A stretch of 64,000 bases of DNA from assembly GCA_038881895.1 (NCBI GenBank), contig JAVZOV010000001.1, positions 186,001 to 250,000 on the forward strand. The letters are read 5' to 3'. This document shows, one piece after another, positions 57,453 to 64,000 of the stretch. How positions within the stretch are numbered: position 1 is the first letter of the stretch; the number at the start of each line of letters is the position of its first letter. The DNA comes from Thermoprotei archaeon (GTDB taxonomy: Archaea > Thermoproteota > Thermoprotei > Gearchaeales > WAQG01). Position numbers and translations under genes: made by a program. The notes beneath the pieces are model-generated. The model was not told the DNA's origin and ran no database searches. It saw nothing but the letters and a program-made list of their open reading frames with translations.

Positions 57453-57704
57453 TTGACACTCTCCGCGACTGAAGTCGGGAGGTTTTTAGCTTCGTGCTTC
57501 ATCGTACCGAGTTCTGGGCTAGTCAAACCAGCCCCTGGCATGAGCATATAGTCCATAACCCGCTTGTCCGAACTTCCTCTCAAACTTCAGCTCTTGAAGC
57601 CTCATTCGAGTGACTCGCTCAAATAGAAATATCACTCATTATACATTTGAACTTATCGACAATTCATCCCAGAAAAAGTTTTAGGCTTTCTTGTCGAACT
57701 ATAT
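57453..57704 (-). mobile_element. Partly decayed tnpB-less IS200/IS605-like element (E5)
   Basis: 252 bp, same family as E2 and E3. The minus-strand left end follows TTAC (complement of GTAA at 57705-57708) and the right end is ...GAGTGTCAA at 57453. The end hairpin CTCC-gc-GACT/AGTC-g-GGAG differs from E2 (GGCT/AGCC) on both sides, so pairing is kept. GGGCT/AGCCC and TCGAC/GTCGA-type outer stems remain, but the CCATGGAC hairpin and the inner left hairpin are degraded. Confidence 0.75.
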
Positions 57705-57792
57705 GTAAAGAATAATGCTTCAAAATTTTATTCACGCAAGTATGAGAGTTGGTTAGTAGATGTGTAATATTTTGACAGGATCGAGTTGTGGT

Positions 57793-58401
57793 TTATTGTT
57801 TTTTGTGTGTTTCTATGTAGTCTCTAAAGAGTAGCCAGAATGTGAAGATACCAATGCTTAGTCCTAAGCCTATCGATATGCCTAGGCTGATTGCATATTT
57901 TATTTCTGGGCTGAATGCTGTTAGGTCAATCAATACTATGATTAATAGTAATAGGGTGATTAGTGCGAACACGTTTTCAAGTTTTCTTTCTATTTGTATG
58001 TGTTTCATGAATGCATCTAGTCCGATTGCAAATATCAGTATTATTATGATTATACTGATTATTCTGGAGGTGTATAGGATTATGCTCGTGTATAGTTCGG
58101 GTTGATTGATGATGAGTAACCTGCCTATTATTGCAATTCCGGCCAGCACTAATCCTAGGTCGGCTAATACTGTTATTAGTGTGGTTAGTGATATGCGTAG
58201 GTTCTTAGGGAATACGTCTTTGATGAGACTTTCGAGGTTGAAGACTTTGATTGTCCATTTAATTAGTGTGTTTATGAGTTTGATTAATAGGAGTATTATT
58301 ATGAGTGTAATTATCGATAGTGTTATTCTGGGAAAGTATGTTACGAGTTCTGAAATTATTGTGTCGAGTATAGATTTTAGTTCTTCTAACGTTGTCGGCA
58401 T
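57793..58401 (-). CDS. Membrane protein, MscS-like transmembrane region
   Basis: 202 residues with four to five membrane helices and amphipathic linkers (LIKWTIKVFNLESLIKDVFP). The helix arrangement recalls the transmembrane parts of MscS-type mechanosensitive channels, but the beta domain is missing, so this is a loose resemblance. It starts 3 bases after the stop of the MFS-like gene upstream on the same strand; the two should be co-transcribed. Confidence 0.5.
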   Translation of the reverse strand: MPTTLEELKSILDTIISELVTYFPRITLSIITLIIILLLIKLINTLIKWTIKVFNLESLIKDVFPKNLRISLTTLITVLADLGLVLAGIAIIGRLLIINQPELYTSIILYTSRIISIIIIILIFAIGLDAFMKHIQIERKLENVFALITLLLLIIVLIDLTAFSPEIKYAISLGISIGLGLSIGIFTFWLLFRDYIETHKKQ

Positions 58402-58403
58402 TG

Positions 58404-59729
58404 TTAACCACCCAGTCCTATGATAATCGCTATGCGATATATAAAGTAGAGTATAATTATTAATATTGTTAACGCTAGTGATTGCACGAAGAGCTTGATT
58501 GCTCGTTTGGAGGTTTCCATAGTGAATGTATAACCCATGACTCCTATGGAGTATATAAGTCTGCTGTAACCATAGGCTGTTTCGGTTGGGATGATAGCTG
58601 ATTCAGGTATCGCCAGTAAGGGTATTATGAGTGCTGATAGCTTGAATATTGAGGCAAGTAGGAATAGAAGAAATAGGTCATTTATGTAAAAGCCTGTAGC
58701 TGATGCTATTAAGAGTCCTACAGAGTTTGATGCTGTGAGTAGAACTGATGCCTCGATTATGCCTAACGAGTGAATATACTTGGAGTAGAGTGATAATGCA
58801 ATGAAGTTGAATCCAACAAACGTCATTGATAAGATTGCTGAGTAGCCTAAGTGTGCCAAGGGCCACGGTGTAAAGAATAGCAATAGTGTGAAGAAAGTGT
58901 TAAGGATCATTGCATAGGTGTAACTTTTGAAACCTTTCCATAGGTAAGGACCTATGATACCACCTAGGCTACCAGCTAAGCTTAATGCGGTGACTAGATA
59001 CAATGGAGCACCTCTGTCTTTTAGTAAAGGGGCCCATCCTAGGCCGATTAAGTTCGCGCCTGCTAGGGCTAAAGTGAGCATTATGAAGATATTGACTCTT
59101 CTGGCTTCAATTTCTTCTGTTTTCGCCTTAAATTGTTGTTGTGGATCGAAGTATAGCATGTTGGATGAGTAAAAGAATAAAGAGATTGATGCTATTAAAC
59201 CTGTTAGTGAACCATATATGTATGCTATATAATAACTCTCTGGGGGTTTAACAGTAGCTGTTATGTAAATGATGAATAGACTGCCTAATATTGAGGATAC
59301 TGATCCGACTGATGATCTCACTACGTTAACATCTATAAGTTCGTTATCTTTGAAGCTTAAAAACAAGGCTAAATTTAAGAGAATTCCAACTGGAATTGTG
59401 ATAGCTTGCGCTAATGCATACATTATGGAGAGATTTTCAGGAGAATTTATCATAAATGGAAGGGACATCCAGAGGAACCGTTCAATAGCATGCATTACTA
59501 TTAACTTGATCTTAACATTACCAGCAAATATGTTAGATTTAGCATGGATCAAATATGAGATAAGGATGCTAAGAAAAGCCGCAGCCAGGCTAACATATGA
59601 TAAAAGATTTACGGAGTAATTCTGATATGCAAGCATTGGTATAAATAAACTTCTAGTAATAGCTACGTAAAAGCCACTAAAGAGCGCTTCCATATACATT
59701 AGTAATTTTGCACTAGTTTGTTTCTCCAT
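58404..59729 (-). CDS. MFS-like multi-spanning transporter
   Basis: 441 residues with about twelve membrane helices in two halves separated by a polar loop (FDPQQQFKAKTEEIEARRVN, about residue 195). The topology matches major facilitator superfamily permeases. No sub-family signature (such as GxLaDrxGrrr) is clear, so the substrate is unknown. Confidence 0.65.
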   Translation of the reverse strand: MEKQTSAKLLMYMEALFSGFYVAITRSLFIPMLAYQNYSVNLLSYVSLAAAFLSILISYLIHAKSNIFAGNVKIKLIVMHAIERFLWMSLPFMINSPENLSIMYALAQAITIPVGILLNLALFLSFKDNELIDVNVVRSSVGSVSSILGSLFIIYITATVKPPESYYIAYIYGSLTGLIASISLFFYSSNMLYFDPQQQFKAKTEEIEARRVNIFIMLTLALAGANLIGLGWAPLLKDRGAPLYLVTALSLAGSLGGIIGPYLWKGFKSYTYAMILNTFFTLLLFFTPWPLAHLGYSAILSMTFVGFNFIALSLYSKYIHSLGIIEASVLLTASNSVGLLIASATGFYINDLFLLFLLASIFKLSALIIPLLAIPESAIIPTETAYGYSRLIYSIGVMGYTFTMETSKRAIKLFVQSLALTILIIILYFIYRIAIIIGLGG

Positions 59730-59979
59730 GAATTTAAGATAAAAACAGCTTCTATTTAAAAATATAAATTGTTATTTACTTAGCACTCTTTATGTCTTTA
59801 ACCATGAGATTCTTGCTTCTAAGATGTTCATTGATCTTACTGCTCATTGGAACACTTGTCTCATCTCACTCTATTTTTGTTGATTTAATTCTTTGAATAT
59901 TGATTATTAAGACACGTAAAACTTCTTGGAGTGTTTTTGATTGAAGGTATGTTTGAATGTAGGAATTTGAGTTATAAAA

Positions 59980-60354
59980 CTAATGAATGATTAGGCTTAG
60001 TGTTAATATGATAAGGACGATTAACGTTATTATGACATATTTGTAATTATGGGTAAATATAAAATAGAGTACTGACGCTACAACTCTGAGGTATGGTGTC
60101 AACATAAGTACTGCCAGCCCAAGTGCCATGATGTTGATATAATTAAATTTGCGAAATATTGATAGTACTATATTCGATAAATATATGAAAAAGTCTTGAA
60201 ATTTTATGTGTGTCTCTTCATCATTTAAATCTATATGTGTTGTTCCTTTATCTATTATATACATCGTAAGGCCTAGTGATTCCATTATTAACGATGTTAT
60301 TACTCCTATTGTTAATATATAACCTATGATAGTTTCTAGGTCAATCTTTTTCAT
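59980..60354 (-). CDS. DUF1634 membrane protein (TauE partner)
   Basis: 124 residues with three to four membrane helices; the N-terminus IGYILTIGVITSLIMESLGL followed by MYIIDKG is the DUF1634 pattern. DUF1634 genes usually follow TauE/SafE permease genes. Here its start overlaps the tauE stop by 4 bases. With tauE interrupted, translation coupling to this gene is probably lost. Confidence 0.78.
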   Translation of the reverse strand: MKKIDLETIIGYILTIGVITSLIMESLGLTMYIIDKGTTHIDLNDEETHIKFQDFFIYLSNIVLSIFRKFNYINIMALGLAVLMLTPYLRVVASVLYFIFTHNYKYVIITLIVLIILTLSLIIH

Positions 60355-60607
60355 AATGATGTAACCCCTTTATAGAGCATTTGAATGATTAGGTATACAA
60401 GGATTATTAAAAAGAGTACCCTGATTGTTTTGTCTTTCATTTTTGGGAGTATCCTTGATCCTATTAGTGATCCTACTGTTGTTCCTACTGCCATTGGTGC
60501 AGCTAAGGTTACTGCAATTAGCCCTGATGCTATGAATACTGTGGAACCGGCTAGCGCTGTCATGCCTATGATGAAGTTACTTGTAGAACTTGATACCTTA
60601 GATGGGT

Positions 60608-60656
60608 TCTGAGTTAAGTAGGAATGCATAGTGAATTGCTATTTTCATTCCTACTT
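60608..60656 (-). ncRNA. Inverted repeat at the tnpB 3' end, possible omega-RNA hairpin
   Basis: GAGTTAAGTAGGAATG (60611-60626) and CATTCCTACTTAA (60643-60655) form a stem of about 13 base pairs with a 16-base loop, overlapping the tnpB stop. The same right-end sequence occurs in the relic at 39752-39800 with decayed pairing. In IS607 elements the omega RNA covers this end and takes its guide from the flanking tauE sequence. The outer limits of the RNA are not visible. Confidence 0.45.
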
Positions 60657-61768
60657 AACCCTTCCCCCTCGATTAATTCGTTGAGGGCTCTCGGGGAGAA
60701 CCCAATTCCCCGCATCTGAAGGTTTAACACCGCTACAACATCCCTATCCATTGTTAGTCCGCATTCTTCGCACCTCATTATCCTGCCCAGATAGGAAGCC
60801 ATGCTTCCTGAGCAGACTGGGCAGGTTTTAGACGAGTTGGCTGGGTTAACGTATTTCACTGGTAAATCAAGCCACTTCAGCTTGTATTCGAGCATGAGTT
60901 GGAATGTTCTTGCGTTCCACTTTGAGAGCTTTCTGTTATTTTTCCTTGAGCCATTAAGAATTCGCCCCTTTATACCTTTCAGGTTTTCAAGTATTGCTCC
61001 GCAATCCTTCTCCTTGAGCTCCCCCGCAATGTGCGTGGTTAGTTTGTGCATGAAGTCTTTGGCTCTATTCTTCTCACGCTTAGAGTACTTCTCTAATAGT
61101 CTCTTTGATGTATTGGGCTTAATCTTAGATAACTTTTGTATCCTCTGCAGTTTAGTTTCATAGGTTCTGTGAATATGGTAGAGCTCTCTTAAGTCATAGC
61201 GCTTGATCTCGCCACCTATGAACGCCGTTATGTTCGTTAAGTTAACGTCAAATGATACCCACTTCTCAGCCTTGGGCTCAACCCTCTTCTTAACCGTAAT
61301 TATCAGCTCCTTCTCAGTCATAAGTAGCCCACCGACTTTATCAAAGTCTCTTGGAATCCAGTCGTACTTTCTTAAGTCAACCTCAAGATACCGCTTATTA
61401 GGCTCAATGCTTACCCTCAGTATACCATCTCTGAAGCTGAAAAGTGTGCTCTTAATGTAAACGGTTTTTTTAGTTATCTCAGGCTTACCTTCAGCTTTCC
61501 CCCTATTGTAGAGCGTTATCCAGCCCTTAACCAATCCGATAACGGAGTTTATTGCTGAATCAACGTAATGCTTTGAAAACCTCCAGTCTTTCAGCAACTC
61601 ATCTCTAAGTCTTTTCCTATCTTCAGCTTTCAAGTTAAGGTGAGCCTTCTTAGAAATCTTAACGTGCGAGAATATTGCGTCTAAAGCCTTCTGCTTAGCT
61701 TTGAAGTATTCCTCGATTAAATCTTTTGGAACATCTACTGGGATCCTGTAGCTCTTAACTGCTTCCAT
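60614..61768 (-). CDS. tnpB: TnpB RNA-guided nuclease of IS607 element
   Basis: 384 residues. The RuvC-like catalytic set looks complete: Asp in WVSFDVNLTNI (about D174), Glu in ILENLKGIKGR (E261), and Asp in MDRDVVAVLNL (about D341). The zinc ribbon is CPVC (316-319) and CEEC (333-336). TnpB of this kind uses an omega RNA from the 3' end of its own gene and flank to cut DNA at sites next to a short motif, helping the transposon persist. ATG 61768 lies within the tnpA reading frame. Confidence 0.92.
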   Translation of the reverse strand: MEAVKSYRIPVDVPKDLIEEYFKAKQKALDAIFSHVKISKKAHLNLKAEDRKRLRDELLKDWRFSKHYVDSAINSVIGLVKGWITLYNRGKAEGKPEITKKTVYIKSTLFSFRDGILRVSIEPNKRYLEVDLRKYDWIPRDFDKVGGLLMTEKELIITVKKRVEPKAEKWVSFDVNLTNITAFIGGEIKRYDLRELYHIHRTYETKLQRIQKLSKIKPNTSKRLLEKYSKREKNRAKDFMHKLTTHIAGELKEKDCGAILENLKGIKGRILNGSRKNNRKLSKWNARTFQLMLEYKLKWLDLPVKYVNPANSSKTCPVCSGSMASYLGRIMRCEECGLTMDRDVVAVLNLQMRGIGFSPRALNELIEGEGLSRNENSNSLCIPT

Positions 61769-61920
61769 AATCTCTCAACTTCGCTCCTCGGGTAGCGGAG
61801 CTTACCAGTTGGAAGTTTAACAGTCCTAATAATGCCTTTCCTCTGCCACTTCCAGAGCGTTTTAACTGAGATACCGAACTTCTTTGCAACATCTTTTGGT
61901 CTAAGTAGTTCTTTTTCCAT
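61735..61920 (-). CDS. IS607 TnpA reduced to its MerR-like helix-turn-helix
   Basis: 61 residues from the ATG at 61920. ELLRPKDVAKKFGISVKTLW, then KWQRKGIIRTVKLPTGKLRY, PRSEVERLWKQ: this is the N-terminal DNA-binding domain of IS607 transposases. The serine-recombinase domain that should follow (about 140 residues) is absent; the frame stops 34 bases into tnpB. Traces of the relic at 21.5 kb have the same arrangement, so truncation predates this insertion. It may still bind the element ends or regulate tnpB. Confidence 0.8.
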   Translation of the reverse strand: MEKELLRPKDVAKKFGISVKTLWKWQRKGIIRTVKLPTGKLRYPRSEVERLWKQLRATGSQ

Positions 61921-62725
61921 CAAAGAGTTAATAGAGTTAAACAAATATTTAAACCTATCTATTCCAAAACTGTTGACCACGGCATCCTAAGTATTAGTTC
62001 ATGTATTGATACTTTGAAAGCACCCGCTCCTATTCCAAGCATACCTGCAGCTAATCCTGCAATCATCATAGCAGGCCCGCCTAGATATGCCTTAATAATT
62101 TTGTAATTGATTTCTTTCTTTAAGTTTTCATCATAGTACGACCCTTCAAGTTGGAGCCATTTAGAAAATTTATCTTGTATCATGTTCTCGTGGACATTGC
62201 TGTGAGTCTTTTTTCTGATGCCGTAAAATGATGTGAGAAGAAAAGCAGCGAAGAAGAAGTAAAGGTATTTACTTGGTATTAGAAGTGTTATGATTGCACC
62301 TGTGATTGCACCGCTTACGGTAAATATTTCTAAGTACATTGCAACTTTAATGTTAGTTAACTTCTCCCTTACATATGCTGCTGCGGAACCACTAGAAGTT
62401 GCTATGATTGTTATCATGCTGTTTGCTATGGCATATTTAAGAGGAACGCCTAAGAGAGTAAGGACAGGAATTACTATTGCACCACCACCTAATCCTGTTA
62501 AAGCACCTAAGAAACCTGCAAACAATGATATTAACATAACAGTTATTACATCTAGCATGAGACTAGAACTACGCGGTAACAAATAAATATTATCATTCTT
62601 AAATTTAACCTGTACAGGATTGGACATTGTATTGCTTCAACTATATATTCATTACTGGATTAGTCTTGCATCTTGATTTAATGTTTATGATATGATAAAA
62701 AAATAAAGATTTTTAGTTGGATTGT

Positions 62726-64000
62726 TTAACCCCATCTTATTAGCCAGTATCTGAACAGCATATCTGGTCCTAAGATAATTCCGGAAATGCCTTTTTTCGT
62801 TACTACGGTAAGTTGTCCTTGAACTAATGGTATAAATGGCACATCAGCGGCAAGCATCTTTTGAACTCTTTGATAAATCTGTGTTCGCTGTGAGATATCT
62901 GTTAAGCTTTGTGCCTGCGTGAGGAGTTGGTTTACTGTAGCATTGCTATAGTGAGACCCAGTCCATGTGTTGGCTTCACTGTGTAGGAATGGTGTTAAGT
63001 AATCATCTGGATCTAAATAATCTGGATACCAACCGAAGAGGCTCATCATCATTGTTCCGTTCGATGCTTGCCTTACATAAGTACTCCATTCTGCGCTCTT
63101 TATATTAACTGAGATCATTCCAGTGTTCTCCCATTGCTCTTTTAATACTTGAGCTAGACCTGCTTCAGTTGATCCGTAGTGTGATGGAGTATACCACAAA
63201 TCAACGCTTAACTTATTGTAGGTCGAGTATCCAGCTTGTGTAAGTAGTTGTTCTGCGTATGTTATATTACCATCTCCATATTGTTTGAACACTGGAGTGT
63301 AGCTCCACATGCCTATTGGAACTAAGCTATAAAGTGGTGTTACAATACCTGTGTAAACTCTCTGCGCTAAGTCTGTTCTGTTAATTGCTGCAGCTAATGC
63401 TCGCCTAACCAATACATTATTGACGGGGGATGTTTGTGTGTTAAATATTATGTATCTGATGAAAGCGCCTGGGACTTGGATTACGTTAAAGTTAGTGTTA
63501 GATTTCAAGTTCATTATATCTATCGGGTTTAATGTTCTCCATGCAATGTCAATTTCACCGCTTTCCAGGGCAGCTCTTAAAGAGGTTGCATCTTTATAGA
63601 ACCTGATTATCACTTTACTGATATAGGCTGTACCGTTATAGAAGTAAGGGTTAGCTTCGAGGTCGAGTTCTTGGTCCCTTACCCATTTTGTAATTCTGTA
63701 AGCTCCTGCTCCGCCAGCAGTTTGGTCAGGATCGACTGCGTTTGGGTTATATTTTGGACTTACTGCAAAATATGGAGGTGTGGCTAATAATGCTAAGAAA
63801 TAGGAGACTGGCTGTTTAAGGTTAAAGACAACAGTCTTAGGATCTGGAGCAGTTACATTATTTACAAAACTAGTAATGAGCCACACAGGACCTTCAGGAG
63901 CGTTAATCTTTATAACTCTGTTTATTGATCTGACAAAATCTTGTGCTGTGAGGGGTGATCCATCGGAGAACTTTAAATTATCTCGAAGTGTGAATACATA
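62726..64000 (-). CDS. Peptide/nickel ABC transporter substrate-binding protein (5' part missing)
   Basis: 424 codons, continuing upstream beyond 64000; the visible part starts YVFTLRDNLKFSDGSPLTAQ and DFVRSINRVI, the SBP_bac_5 signature. Later: VFNLKQPVSYFLALLATPPY, GAGAYRITKWVRDQELDLEA, NVLVRRALAAAINRTDLAQR, and a final PFIPLVQGQLTVV. It lacks only the signal peptide and first lobe. Such proteins deliver oligopeptides or other ligands to an ABC importer; the permeases are not in this window. Confidence 0.92.
   Translation of the reverse strand, partial: YVFTLRDNLKFSDGSPLTAQDFVRSINRVIKINAPEGPVWLITSFVNNVTAPDPKTVVFNLKQPVSYFLALLATPPYFAVSPKYNPNAVDPDQTAGGAGAYRITKWVRDQELDLEANPYFYNGTAYISKVIIRFYKDATSLRAALESGEIDIAWRTLNPIDIMNLKSNTNFNVIQVPGAFIRYIIFNTQTSPVNNVLVRRALAAAINRTDLAQRVYTGIVTPLYSLVPIGMWSYTPVFKQYGDGNITYAEQLLTQAGYSTYNKLSVDLWYTPSHYGSTEAGLAQVLKEQWENTGMISVNIKSAEWSTYVRQASNGTMMMSLFGWYPDYLDPDDYLTPFLHSEANTWTGSHYSNATVNQLLTQAQSLTDISQRTQIYQRVQKMLAADVPFIPLVQGQLTVVTKKGISGIILGPDMLFRYWLIRWG

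Larger units (their letters stand above)
60606..61982 (-). mobile_element. IS607-type element with tnpB and truncated tnpA
   Basis: 1377 bp inserted in tauE. The element is flanked by GG at both junctions (60604-60605 and 61981-61982), the hallmark of IS607 serine-transposase crossover at a GG dinucleotide. On the minus strand the left end is GTGGTCAACAGTTTTGG and the right end ACTTAACTCAGAAC. It carries a helix-turn-helix-only tnpA and a full-length tnpB that overlap. Without a resolvase catalytic domain, movement would require a transposase in trans. Confidence 0.85.
60351..62627 (-). pseudogene. TauE/SafE-family permease gene split by an IS607 element
   Basis: The 5' part, 62627-61983 (215 codons), and the 3' part, 60605-60351, rejoin exactly when the IS607 element is removed, with codons ...LILRMP then SKVSSSTSNFIIGMTALAGS, giving 299 residues. 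The protein has about eight helices and the typical GALTGLGGGAIVIPVLTLLG and IAGLAAGMLGIGAGAFKV repeats of TauE/SafE anion exporters (sulfite, sulfoacetate or related). In the present state it ends after WSTVLE, three helices short, so it is probably inactive. Confidence 0.9.

Overview
The window is a low-GC archaeal chromosome segment. The evidence is an A/V-type ATP synthase, archaeal-only families (UPF0282, DUF371, DUF996, an eIF2B-alpha-like protein, a COG1665-type nucleotidyltransferase), a type IV pilin-like N-terminus, a tRNA-Ser with an intron at the canonical 37/38 position, short TATA boxes 24-28 bases before start codons, and GTG/TTG starts. The lineage cannot be fixed from the sequence alone; a moderately thermophilic heterotroph of the Thermoproteota or Thermoplasmatota type would fit.

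Layout. 1-10 kb: a partial pilin-like gene, a small structured insertion, then the ATP synthase split into two convergent groups (I-K on plus; F-H-E-A-B-D-C on minus). 10-13 kb: an MBL-fold hydrolase and a GltD-type oxidoreductase. 12.8-19.9 kb: an eight-gene MoxR/DUF58 membrane cluster. 20-22.3 kb: small genes and a graveyard of IS607/TnpB fragments. 22-30.7 kb: spermidine synthase, eIF2B-alpha-like protein, nucleotidyltransferase, glyA, tRNA-Ser(CGA), hflX, nadE, nitrilase. 30.7-39 kb: topA with an insertion at its start, an IS relic zone, a CorA-type transporter, M55 peptidase, glnA, pdxS-pdxT. 39-40.1 kb: an osmC gene broken by two nested insertions. 40-47 kb: acyl-CoA ligase, sodium:solute symporter, glycosyltransferase-like protein, ABC exporter. 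47.2-52.7 kb: a complete histidine degradation route (hutH, hutU, hutI and a formimidoylglutamase-like ureohydrolase). 53-57 kb: a PadR-controlled ABC exporter and small membrane proteins. 57-64 kb: membrane proteins, a TauE/SafE-DUF1634 pair interrupted by an IS607 element, and a partial peptide-binding protein.

The most interesting layer is the mobile DNA. Five copies of a GC-rich, highly foldable element without ORFs (about 236-291 bp) lie at 935-1212, 30689-30979, 39233-39522, 43822-44057 and 57453-57704. They have the signature of tnpB-less IS200/IS605 (IS1341-like) elements carrying an omega-RNA-like sequence: a hairpin near each end, a ...GTGTCAA right end, a TTAC/TTAT-type tetranucleotide just outside the left end, and no target duplication. 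Paired stems change on both sides between copies. One copy sits in frame after codon 3 of topA and keeps the reading frame open. Another, with a decayed IS607 copy, breaks osmC; removing both rebuilds a 142-residue OsmC protein. A nearly intact IS607-type element splits the tauE gene at a GG dinucleotide. It carries an apparently intact TnpB but only the helix-turn-helix part of TnpA.
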